DNA of 64,000 nt. It comes from Chamaea fasciata (lineage: Eukaryota; Chordata; Aves; Passeriformes; Sylviidae). Within the stretch, counting starts at the first letter, position 1. Each line of letters starts with the position of its first letter. The position numbers and the translations under genes are program-made. This document shows, in pieces, positions 11,797-23,835 of the stretch. The DNA lies in NCBI GenBank assembly GCA_029207755.1, contig JARCOQ010000006.1, positions 20,434,890 through 20,498,889 on the forward strand. Direction: 5' to 3'. The notes beneath the pieces are model-generated. The model worked only from the letters and a program-made list of their open reading frames with translations. It was not told where the DNA came from and ran no database searches.

Positions 11797-12235
11797 TTCA
11801 TGGAATAGTTTATGTTGGAAAAGGTCTGCAAGACCATTGAGCTGCAAACTAGCTGTAAACTAGCACTGCCAAGATCAGTACCAGAATACTTGTATGGCAC
11901 TTGGGGACATGTGCCCCTCTCTTAAATACCTCTGGGGATGGTAACTCAGCCACTTCCCTAGGCAGTCTGTTTTGATGTTTGGCAACATCTGTGGTGAAGA
12001 AATTTTTTCCTGATATCCCATCTAAACTCCCTTTGGCACAACTTGAGGTCGTCTCCTCTTATCCTTTTGCATGTTACTTGGGAGAACTGTCCAACCCCAG
12101 GTAGCTGTAGAGAGCAGTAAGGTGGCCCCTGAACCCCTCTTTCTCCGGTCTAGACAACCCCAGTTCCCTCAGCTTCTCCTCATAGGACTGGTGCTTTAGC
12201 TTTTTCATCAGTCATTGCTGTTCCTCTTATACCAG
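11797..12235 (-). mobile_element. CR1 LINE 3' end
   Basis: It starts with the decayed antisense tail ATTCATGGAATAGTTTATGTTGG. It then runs through hallmark antisense CR1 phrases: CTAGCACTGCCAAG, TACCTCTGGGGATGGTAACTC, GTGAAGAAATTTTTTCCTGATATCC, CAACTTGAGGTCGT, CTTGGGAGAACTGTCCAACCCC and CCCTCAGCTTCTCCTCATAGGACT. It is 5'-truncated, as most CR1 copies are, and lies about 530 bp from the plus-strand fragment, in opposite orientation. Confidence 0.9.
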
Positions 12236-15050
12236 TCTTTTGCATTTTGGTACATCCTAAGCTATTTAGAACACTGTTTCCGGATATGTGCTAAACTTTC
12301 TGAGATCTGAGAATCTTATTTATGAAAACACTGTTCCAGTGTTCTTAGAGTGTTGGGGAAAGAATTCACTTAGATTGCCGTTACCAACATGCATTTTTTT
12401 CCTTTTGAATACTTCATTGTTTCTAAAATCTGTAAACAGCATAAAAACTAGGCCTTCTGTCAGTCACTGAAACCACTGGGTCTCACTGCTTTCATTTCAA
12501 ATTCATTTTACTTACATCTAGACCTGATGTGCAGATTAATTGACAGTACCTGGTCTAACATGCATTTTCAACTTTGATTATGAAAGGGAAATTGAAAGAT
12601 GTTCAAGGTACTACTACTTTAAGCAATATGTGATATAGTACCTAGAAAATTCCCTTGCAAATCTTTAATATATTTAGAAAGTGCCTTATTTTTAAGGTTT
12701 TAAAGATTCCCAGTCATCTAGTAGCAAGGAAATTAATAGTTTTATGGGTATAAATTCTTTTACTTTCTGATGTCTGCAAATGCTTCATGTATTAAAAGCA
12801 TTATGCACCTTATGACATAAATGCTGAAGTATCTAGATGACAAGACTTGCAGATACTGTCACACAGTATATGTGAAAGAGGCATTTGGTGAAGGGCAAAC
12901 ATCCATGCTAGAAACAAGACAATGGAAGAGATACTGTTAATTCAGCTAGAGATATTGTTAATTCAACCAACATGAGGTCTTGGATTTTAAAGTTAAATCT
13001 AATACTTCATCTGAAGTATTCTCAGCAGCTGGTTATGTTGTTTTATAGGTGGGTTTTTTGTTTGGTTTTTTTTTGTTTGTTTGTAATATTTTAATTTTTA
13101 TTCTTCCTCTTTTATTTCTTTCACTTTTACCAATGAAATCTCTTCCCTTTGTTCTTTTCATCAAAGATGCATTTAAATTACATTTTTCCCGATTCTACTC
13201 AATTATCAAAGGTATATGATTTTCACAATTAACTGCTTCAGGTATACCTTGAGAATTGCAGATTCTAACCTTTGAGGCTTTATAGTCAGGACATTACAAA
13301 CTTACCTGTAATTACTTATTTTCAGCGACAGTGAGCGGTGTCATGCTATTTATTAGATATCCTGCCTTTCTGTAGAGCAGGCAAAACTTACTCAGAACTC
13401 TAAGATTTAAATGAAGAAAACAAAGTAGTAGTGGCAAGGATAATGACTATAAATATTCTTGTAAATAGTTTATCTACTTTTCAAGTTGCTAAAAATAATT
13501 TCAGACATGGCAAACTATATTTTAATGCACTTGAGAAAATTCCTCTACGTGCTGCATTTAACATTGTAGTTTCTTGGTTTTCAGGTCAATTTTTCTGAGA
13601 CTGCTGAAATGCTGCTTTTAAAGTTCTGGAAAAAAATTTTTTGAATAAAATCTGATAACATATAATGGTGTCCCTTTAATTCTTTTTGATATGATTGAAA
13701 TATCAGCATTTATAAGAAGTGACTGAATATTAAAACATGCACTATAATTAAAGGCCATATTTACACTTCTATAATGTTAAAATTCTAGAAAACAGCATAC
13801 CTACAATAGTGAAAATATTTACATGTAACTCATAAAGTATGCCATAAGAGATTTTATTTACTATTTTACAGAAGCAGTGACTGTTGGCATACTGACATTG
13901 CCATGGTGAGTGCACTACAGCCATGTAATATGAGATGGTAATCAGTAATATAGTCAAATTACCTCCCAGCTGAAAATACTTGTTTTGGCAAATTCATTCT
14001 TATGAACAAATAAAAACATTTCTAGAAGGCCAATGTGAAATATTCTTTGAGTTTTCCTTCAAAAGAATGTTCTGGTATTTTTAGAATTCATCCTGTGATA
14101 CAGAATATAGCAGCCTATAACTAAACCAACAAAACGAATGAACAAACAAACATAAACCCAAAAAAAACCAAAAACAAACAAACCAGCAAAAAACCAGACC
14201 TTCTCCCAAACTATTTTACTCTGACACATCTTTTTGGGCACACGTTTATTTTTCTAAGGTGGGACACATTTAGGTTAATCAAAGCAGCAGCCTTTCTTGC
14301 ATGGGCAATACTCTTTTTCCAAAAGAAAAACGTAGAAATGAGATTTTAAACAAGGAAACTAAAAAAATTTCAGCTTAAGTTTTAAACAGTTCTGATGGTA
14401 TTCACAGTTTAATCTAGTCCTTTGTGATTTGTCTCTCGCTAGTCAGAAGCTAGAAGGAATGTCAGTAAAAGCAGCATTTTTAGAAGGAAAATTGGTTTGA
14501 AATAACATGTGCATCACCTGTAAATCTGCTTGAATAATTATGTTTTTTTCTTGAATCAGAAGGGAAGTTATTTTGAAGTCCTAGCTGAACCAAAATCAGA
14601 AACCAACATTAACACCCTTGTCCAGTTACTGATTCAACTAAAAACTGACATCTCCTGGCAAGCTCTGAATCAGCATGAAGCCTCTGTGTTTACCAGAGCC
14701 TGCAGGGCAGCCTCATGTTCCACCTGCCTTTTCATCCAATCATAATTCTCTCAGTTTTACTGTCAGATTTGCCATTATGTGCAGTGTGATCCTTCTCTTT
14801 CTTTACCTTACCCTGGTATTGTATTGGTTTTGCTTCTAAGAAGATACTTAAAGTAAATATTTCAAGTGAATTGTTATTCTCCCTCAGTGGACAGCTAGTT
14901 CTGTTTCTAGCAAAAGATCCTGCAAATGCCTGATCACTCCAAGGTCAATCCTAGATCTCACAGCATGAACATCACTGTGTGTGTACGCTTGCATTGCCAA
15001 ATTCATGTGCTGCGCAAAATGCAGAGTGTGAAAAGAGATTTGCCTCCTCA
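12236..15050. other. AT-rich unique sequence with simple repeats, no gene seen
   Basis: It holds a T/G-rich tract (13051-13084) and an A/C-rich tract of AAAC/AAAACC units (14122-14198). No exon or repeat family is recognised. The segment 14880-15050 is somewhat richer in GC and adjoins the LTR. It lies outside the LTR's target-site duplication, and I cannot assign it. Confidence 0.5.
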
Positions 15051-15055
15051 CCCCC

Positions 15056-15557
15056 TGTGGTGGCGTCTGGAGTCGTTTACCAGCTTGATCACTCACCAGT
15101 CCACATGGAAAGTTTGTATCCTTAGGTTTGGTGGGCCTGAACCTCAGGCTGAAGAGTAGAGAGAGCGTGGAGGAAGAAAGAGTCACTCTCACGTGGGTTG
15201 AAGCTAGACGTTTATTGCTCCCACAGGGACACATCTAGAGAGAGTCTTCCTGCGGTTCTGGTTTCAGCTTTTGTATGGGGGGTGTGGGGAGGGGCAAGGG
15301 TGAACCATAACCAATACCAGGTAAGGAGGGAGTGACCAAGACAGAAACACAATACACAGGACATCTGATACATGATACAGGGCGGAGAAGTCATAGGCTC
15401 TGTCAATCACCCCAGCCTCTCACCAGCGTCTGGGCGGGGTTGCAGGGAGATGGACAGGACCCACAACCAGGGAAAAACCAAAGGCGTTAAAACACGGGGT
15501 AGTCTGGAACAAACCATTCTACATAAAATTACAAACTAATAATTTCACACCGCTACA
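15056..15557 (-). mobile_element. Solo LTR of an endogenous retrovirus (502 bp)
   Basis: On the minus strand the element starts TGTAGCGGTG at 15557 and ends CGCCACCACA at 15056, giving imperfect terminal inverted repeats with canonical TG...CA ends. It is flanked by a 5-bp direct repeat, CCCCC, at 15051-15055 and 15558-15562; the right side has six C. Inside, in minus order, are a C-rich block, a TATA-like box (CATACAAAAG near 15276), and AATAAA near 15212. The U5-like remainder contains CACGTG near 15190. No primer site or internal retroviral sequence flanks it, so it is a solo LTR left by recombination. LTRs of this layout carry promoter and poly-A signals; current activity is unknown. Confidence 0.82.
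15277..15300 (+). promoter_or_regulatory. G-run cluster upstream of the LTR TATA-like box
   Basis: Four G runs (6, 4, 4 and 3 G) lie within 24 bases. They fit a canonical G-quadruplex pattern on the plus strand. On the LTR's own strand this is a CCCC/CACCC-rich element immediately upstream of the TATA-like box, the position where Sp1/KLF-type sites sit in many LTR promoters. Function is inferred only from position. Confidence 0.5.
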
Positions 15558-15563
15558 CCCCCC

Positions 15564-18500
15564 AAGCCCCCAGTTTTAATAATCACCACTATGGTATTGA
15601 TAGACATGTAGCACTGCAGTTCAGCATTGTTTGTATTCCAAAATACTGTGTGCTGGATTTAGGAGGCTGGAAAGATGTTGAAATATTGTTTTGATAAATA
15701 TTGAATTCTTGTACTCAAGCACTGATGGCCCCCACATAGGGTTACCAAAGCAGTTAAAATAAATTATATTGATGTGAATTAGAACTCAGCCAGGCCAACT
15801 TTAATTAGAATTACCTTAAAGCAGCACTGAAATGAAAACAAATCTCTAAAATTCAGGAAGAGGTGGAAGGAAGTCTCTTGGAGAAAATCACTTTTACTGT
15901 AAGTCTCTTGTTTGTATTAGTGAGCCAGCAAGGTAACTGCTATAGAATGTTTTGGGAATGCTAGAAAATATAAACTGGCTATTGCTCACTTAATAAGGAT
16001 GTAACCCTCTGAACCTAATTTCAAGTCCAAAGAAAGATATCAGTTTTATTTTGCAGAATTCTCAACTTCCAAATTCATTAGGCAGTTCTCTTAGATTTCT
16101 AGTTTCCAAGGTTACTATGTGCCATGTGTTTCCTGAGTAACTTTTTCTTCAGACTAGATTTATATTACAACTCAGGTTTAGACAGACACCTGCCTCAATT
16201 CTGTCTCAAAAAGTAAAAACAAACAAACAAACACAAATCCCACTGGAAAATCAACAAATTAGAAAATTTCAAAACCATAGTTTTAGTTTTTAAAATAGGT
16301 ATTTATTATAGTTTTAATGAAAATGTAAACATAAAGTCAAGCAAATAGGTAGGTGCAAATAAGATATCGTTGACATATATATCCATTCCAGGGAATTTTT
16401 TTACTTGTCTGCCAACATTAAACATACCCTCTAAACAAGGATATGCATCTTTATTTGTATCTGGTATAACAAGTGCAGATAAATGGAAGGTGTCTGTCTT
16501 CACAGTTAAGCCTTTGACTTTTGGATACTGTACTGACACATGCCTGGTGCTGTGCCATTAGCCTGGTTGGTATAGGCTAGCAAAACTATTCTGAATGTAT
16601 ATTTTTTATATTATCTATTCCCTTTATGCCTCTTCCTTTTCCTCCTTTGGGTTACCTCATTCCATTCCAGCAGTGAAATTTCATTTGTTACCTTTTAAAT
16701 GCACATTTTATTAAAATAATTTACGGCAGGTAACCAAGCAAACATCATTTTTACAGTGAATTTGAGCATAATTTTCTGCAGAGCTCACTTTACATATAAG
16801 AAAAAAAAGAGAGCAAGAAACTTTGTTTAGCTCAACAGCTATTTTTTATTGGAAAACTTCTTTTAATGTGACTATCTTTTCTTATGATTATCCTGATCAT
16901 CTTTGACCTCCTCTTTTTAAATTTTCTTTTAAGATGTTATTATTCACTTTTATAGCTGCTAAATTGTATTTTACAGATCAAGGACATTTTATTTTTATCC
17001 CAGCTGTCTAACAGTGACATCAAGGATATTTTAAGCTAATGTAAGGCTGGGATATCATGAGGATTAAAGCTGATTATTATGTCATTTTTGCATAAATAAC
17101 AGGATCTTTACCAAAAGAAACAGAAGGCTGAATGCCACCACTATTTAACGAAAAGTAAAATAGCTGCAAAAATGGTTTTCACTGGAATCATTAAAACACG
17201 AGAAATTAATAATTTCCTGCAGAACCTGAGTTTTTGTTGAAAAACAAATAGTAGCACCACATGAAAACCTGTTATGAAATTTGTAGCCTAATTTAACCAA
17301 AGACAAAGCTAGGATCATGGAACAAAGTTAGGAAGTTGAGTCCTCAGAAGACAAACCCTATGGTGTGAGATCTTTCTGAAGGGAAAGGTAAGAAATAACA
17401 ACACAAAAACCAGAAAACGTGAACATTACTTTCATTACCCATATATTTTTTGCTGTCTCAAATCATCTGCTCACGCAACTGTGAAAAAATAGTAAAGATT
17501 TTTACAAACTCTAAGCAAACACATTGAAAGAGTCTACAGGAAATGACTTTTTAAAAAGCTTTATTCTCATCAGAAAAATAAGTGTGTTTTACAAGAGTTT
17601 GATGATAATTATTGCCATATGTGTCCTGCATTTTCTAGATTAAGAAGCATGACAACAACAAAACGGGAGAAAAAAGCTCAGAGCCTGATTATCAGAGCCT
17701 GGAGCACTCAGCGGTTACAAATACTACACAACTTACTGTTTTGAGCAGTGTTGAAAATCTGCCCTGAGGAATTTTCAATCCCAGATCACTAAAGACAGTT
17801 CAAACTAAGGTGAAGTGCCACTCACTCATTCAAAAAATCAAATTATTTGTGATATTAAGCCTGATGAAAAGGAAATTTGAGGACAGTTCCAGAAATAAAA
17901 ACCTACCATAAACACCTTCAAAAAGTAATCAATAAAATCTCATCATGGTCTTGCTTAGCCATAATTATAAATAAATAAATAAATAAACAAATAACAAGTT
18001 AAGTTTAGGAATAGAAAATAAAACTAATATAAAGAATTCTTTCACTGTGTAGTTTTTAATGATTATGATGGTTTTAAAATTTATTTTCTTTTAACATCTT
18101 TTGATTTTCTTCCTTCTCTCTAACTCAGTATGAAATAAATTAAGAACCACTCCTTTTCCTTCTATTATTCCTTTAATAGTTGTTCTTATAGACACAAAAG
18201 GGTCTAAATGGATGTCTGACATTGGACTACAAAAGGACTTTTGCCATCCAATGTCTTACTCTATCTTTTTGGTAATTATCATATATATTTCCCTATTCTC
18301 CTTATTCTTATTGAAGCCCAGGGACTTGGACTGGAGTCCAGTGACAAGAAAAGTCTTATTAATTCCAATGTTTTTTAATTAAACTGTGATTACTGTACCT
18401 TTGTGGACTCAACACCTTTCTTGTCCTAATTTAATCATTTCCCTCTACACCTTTATTGCCTCATTGCTATATGTGACTATGTCAGTGAAATTGTTGTCCA

Positions 18501-21500
18501 CTGTGGAATATTTTCCTCAAGAGGTGATTAATTTCCCTCAAGAGGGAATTACTTTTTTCTGAAAATATAAGCGGAAGCTTTTTCAATACTCCAAGTAAAA
18601 ATTCCTATTTCAGAAGTGAAGTTTGAGTTTAAACAAAAAATGCACTTCTCAGCTGAAGCAAGGGTTCTTCAAATGTGTGGTTTTACTAGTAAAATTAAAT
18701 TTGTGTGCTCATGGGATACTGGTTTATCCAGTTTCTTTATGTGGAAAGTGCCTAATTAAATTGATCATATGCTAAGTAATACCAATCAAAGGTCAGATGC
18801 ATGCTGAATTAAATTATCATGAGAAAGGCAATCAAAATAAAGTAGTTTCTCATTTCTAGGAAAAAAAGGAAGCAGAAGTTGATAAAGTAAGTGGATGGTA
18901 AATTCAGGATTTAATTTAATTTAGTCTGTGAATGTAGCAAAATTCATTTTCTGTTCTTGTCTTCTGAGTACTTAACCAGTTCCTATACAATAGTACTGGG
19001 TTCTGAAAACACCTTACCACTTCAATTGGTGGTTGGTCCTCGTTAGCTTATTTCACTCAATTAGTGTGACTAACATGGAAGATTTCCAGGGAACTACTGA
19101 TATTTTCACTTATTTTCTGATGAGGCTTAGAGCAACTCCTGCACATTTACATTGCCTTTTCCCAATGTCTAAAGTTTTCTACTGATTTCATCCCTTTTAA
19201 ACTCCTTAGAATTTTTCCAATAGGGTAAAAACTGTCTTGTGTTCCAATGTTCTACTAGTGAAATACCAAAATACTACTAGTGATTAGTTTTATTTTTGAC
19301 AGTGGTTTGAAGTAAACTTTTGGATGGATCATTAACCCAAGAATCTTATTAAAATATCCCAGATAAGCAAAAAGAACATTTCCTAATGACACAGACAACT
19401 TTTCCTGGTAAAAAAAAAAAGCCCAAAAACCAGCTCTACTAAATATTACCACTCAAAGAAATAAATAAGGACGATTTTGTAAGTTTAGGTTCCTACTTCT
19501 CCCACAAAGTTACAGAAATTAGTCACTTCTGACAGTTTCTAAGTTTTTCTTGTGACTATATCCAGATAGATTCTGAAAATATTTGGGGATGGACAAAAAA
19601 GGGGCCAGAAGCTAGAATTATTAAACATGATCATTGTACAAGTACAATGGTTAGTTAAAACTTTGCATCATAAAAATTTCATATTCATTAATCCAATCTA
19701 TAATGAAAACAACCTGCCTTGTTTATGCTTTAATATATTAATAAAATATTATTGTTTTCTTTTTGCTTTTTAATTTTATTTAGAAGCAAATAAACCTGAT
19801 CTCATTCAATAGGTTATTTTGTCTTCCCTAAAGCTGAAGAATTTTGCAGCTTACAGATTAAAATGAAATTATGAATATTTTTTGCTATCTCCTGCTGAGT
19901 AACATTTCCTATGTTGCTGCACTTCTGAATATGTGAGTGATACTCTCCTGCTACACAGGAAATCTGCTGTCACAATTATCTTGGACTGAATTTCAGCAAC
20001 TGGTTTCCAATTTTGTTAAAATAACCAATGTAATTGTTAATCCTTTGGCATCTTCTCAAATGATCTGTGTGATTTTGTCCAAAAATCTACTCTATTTAAG
20101 CTTGTTACATTGCTCAGCACGTTCATTCTAGGTATTCTATCTTGGTATTATTTAATGTGTTATAAAAGTTTTGTCAGGAAAAGACTTGGAAGATTATATA
20201 TTTGGGCTTTAATTACGTAGAGAATATTAGGGATTAAAAAAACTTTGTCATATTACTGGGCTTGCTATAAATATTCCATGAATACCCAATATAGGAATAC
20301 TACACATTCCAACTTCTCCCAGAGAAAGTGTAAGAGTTCACTGTATGGATGAGTTAAAGAAAAATAAATACATAAATAAATAAAAGTCCAACACAATGTA
20401 ATTCCTAAGGAGCTTTGCTTCAAGCAACTAGCTCTCCCAGGTAATGGTTAGTACCTGAATCCTCAGGTATACCTTCTTAAATATTTCTACTTAAGATTAG
20501 GAACTGTTTCACAATATATCCATGCAGAAATACGAAAATAATCCACTTCTCAGAAATGAAAATTTCTATATTTTATAAAAAACAGATAATAGAGAAAATT
20601 AATTAAGTTATGATTAACCTTTATTTTTTGTCTAGAGTACTTTGAAGACAATTAACTAGTAAGAGTATTGTTCTGGTGACGCTGGTGATAGAAATGAAGG
20701 GGTTTATTCAAAAGCACGTATCAACACACTCAGAAAATTCATTTTGGTACCAATGTAAGTGATTCCCTGGACTTGTTTCCACGATTAACATTATAATTTT
20801 TTTCAGAATCTTAGGGAAATTCCAATGAAATACCTCGATTTCAAACCTCTTTCTAATTTCATTTCTGCTTCTTGGCATTGTAGGCTCAATTTAATTCTAT
20901 TTCTTAGAAAATTCCATTGAAAAATTACCTGTGAGAACTACTAGCTTCTTCTTCAGCATTTCTCAGCTTGGAAAAGGATGGATAGACAGCTAATATAATC
21001 TCAATATCCACTTTATATAGGGAAATTTAACTTTCAGCGTATGTATTGAATATTTATGTCATCCTCCAGTTTTCCAGGAAGTCTATTGATATTCACCAAA
21101 GATACTTTTATTATTTTATATTCTAAAATTCCCTTTGTCTGGTAATTTTGAGATTTGAGTACAAAGATTTGCAGACAAAATACTTTTCTCTTTCTGATTC
21201 TAAGGAGAATATATTTAGTTCTAGTGATTTCTTGTTCAAATTCATTGTGCTAGCCGAGAGACAACCCATTATAAATGACTGCCACTCTGTCTGCTTGACC
21301 AGACTCAGGTAAAGTGAAAAACATCTCAGAAAATACTGTGTTTGAGGTGCAGAGGTACCAGTGGGAGTTTAGTCATGCAATATAAAGAATGAGCAGATTT
21401 AAAATATTCACCAAGTCTAATTTGGGATGCAGAATTTATTCTAATCTTGTTTCAGTGCAATTATTGCATATGTTTCAAATTAACAGCATATCTTTGCTTC

Positions 21501-23580
21501 GACCCCATGCTGATTATCCATTTCTGCATTTGTTTTCTCATTGGGCAGTAAAACTTGTTTGATTGTTGCCCTATTAATCCAAGCATTTTTAAAGCCTGAA
21601 ACTTTTGAATGTCTGCCAAATTGAAGCTCTATTCTCCTGATGCCTTTTGCCAGCAGAAGACAGAAAAGATCCAATCTTTCTCAAAGCTGGATTGAGAATG
21701 TAGGCTCTCAAAAATTAAAGATGACAAACCAGAAGGGGGTTTTGTCTGAACAGTATTGATGAGACCCATGGTACAGGACTCAGAAGGTGAATCACTCTAT
21801 TCTCTTCTTTAATAAAACAAGCCAATTCATAATATGCATTGTATGTTATCCAGTATAAACTCATGTCATCCTCCCATTTGGATTTGATAGTATTTGTTCT
21901 CATTTGTTCTCATCTACATTCACCAATTAGCAACACACACCTGTACACGTCTTACCTATGAATGTGTGTCTTTCCCCAATTACTAGAACTAAGAGAAAAT
22001 CAAAATTTAACTGACTGCTGAACTGATTGCATCATTCTAAAAAGAGTAAACATCTATAATATTGGGAGAAAAACAGTCAACTGAAAATTTTTTTAGGATT
22101 CTACTTGCTGCATAAGTAATATTTAAGAGCAAATTGCTATGAATCAAAAAGATGTTGAGTATTTTGTGAGAATTTGAGATGTTTTTATTTCTTCTTTCAG
22201 AAACAATGCAGAATTCTTTTCCGCTTGTTGATTTAATCATTTCCTCTAAACCACTATATGAAATTTTCACAATCGAAGTCTTACAATGAGGAAACTGAAA
22301 GAGCCAGTTATATCATCCAATTATTCTAACTATTCTAAACTATACCCAAAGTAATAATAATATGACTAAGAGAAGAATGTAGTCATGAAATCCCATGGCT
22401 GTGAGTAACATATTCTTTTTTTTATGCAGCTGAATAGATTTAACCCTACATTTTCTAAAAATACTACTTGTAAAAACAGATGTGAGATGACCATAAGAAG
22501 TTCATATCAACAAAACCAGTATGTATTGTTATTATTATTATTATTACCACTTATTACTTAATGATAAGTGGTCCCATAAATAAAAGTGCATGCTGTAAAG
22601 CATTAGAATAGGATAAATGAAATCAGCATGCTCTTTGTGGTTTGTTTTTTTTCCTTGAATAATTTGCCAAACATTGCTATTAACTTCCCTGACTGAAAGT
22701 GTTCAAGACAAAAAGCTTGGATTTTCTGCTTCTGAGCTACACAGGTAAATTTAAATGCCAAAAAATTATTTTATATAAAGGTGGAATATTATTTTACTTT
22801 TCCCATGACTGGATCAGAGCTGTGATTACAGACTGGAAGATTTAAAGGCACTTATTCAAAAATCAAACCTTGGGGCAACCAGTAACCTTTTGTTGTCATA
22901 AAACTAACAGACAGGTTATCAGAAAAGGAAAGAAAACTATTAAGAATGGAAACAAAATAAACAAAAATTTAAATATTTTTCCTTATATGCATAAGTAAAC
23001 AAGAAAATATTTGTTTGTATGAGCTCTAGGAAGAAACTTCTTGTATCCATAGCTTCGTTAGTGCAATAATAAATGCTGCAGGATCTCAACTATGGTACAA
23101 TTTTTAAAAGTTGGTCTTGGAAACTTTTTTTATTCATTTTATTTCTTTCAAGAATGAGAAGAGATCTACTACCAGAATGTTCTATTTTTAGATGTTCTCA
23201 GAAGTATACAGCAATAAATGCATAGAGGGTGTAGGTTTATAGCTTTGTTCTTATTAGTTTTTGTGATTATTATCACAAAATAATCAGTGCTCATAAAAGA
23301 TATAGAATGATCCACTTTAGGAAGGCTCTTACTTCCATGACACTACTGACTGTGCTTTTTATAGATGTTTTCATATTTCATAATAAAATAGATCAAATTG
23401 TCTACACAACTAAACCATCTAATTTAATACATAGAATTAAGAACATCACTTCTCAAAAATGTAATTGTAAAATGATAAAAACAAAATTTTGCTGCATTTT
23501 AATTGAGTGAATATTGAAATACTTCTAACTTTAACCCAATCCTTTTTTCAGGGACTGAAGTAATCCTTGGGTTGAGACAT
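15564..23580. other. AT-rich unique sequence with microsatellites, no gene seen
   Basis: It contains (AAAC)n at 16216-16232, (AAAT)n at 17966-17990 and 20361-20384, and (TTA)n at 22529-22547. Small stem-loops lie at 22546-22572 and 23259-23280, both with nine-base arms. A weak LTR-like hint (antisense AATAAA with a GC-richer stretch at 20667-20710) was not strong enough to call. No exon is recognised. Confidence 0.5.
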
Positions 23581-23835
23581 TCAAAGAGATGATCCTACAG
23601 AATTTAATAGATACAGTAGTTCTACAGGGGCCAGAAGCAGAATGCCAGTGTATCCTCCAGGGCAGGACTGAGGTTTCACTGGGATATCAGCAGGTGGGTG
23701 GAGGTTAGGATCAGTGCCACTGCCGGAACTGGGGTCAGTCACAGACTTGGGATGTCCAAGCTGGATTGTAGAGATAAGGATGGGCTGGCACATCAGTTCA
23801 GAAGTCGCTTTACTCCCTCTTAAACACGTCTGAAA
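23581..23835. other. GC-richer patch of unknown origin
   Basis: The patch is clearly richer in G and C than its flanks, with phrases such as CCTCCAGGGCAGGACTGAGG and GTGGGTGGAGG. A 100-codon minus-strand frame spans 23581-23883 with a Pro/Ser/Gly-rich middle, but I recognise no protein family. It may be a decayed transposon fragment or an old exon; neither is supported directly. Confidence 0.35.

Noticed and set aside
14884..15234. 116-codon minus-strand open frame
   Set aside because: It straddles the U5 end of the solo LTR and its flank, with no protein motif and no splice or start context.
20667..20710. Possible minus-strand LTR end (antisense AATAAA and a GC-richer stretch)
   Set aside because: No TATA box, no matching second end and no flanking repeat were found.
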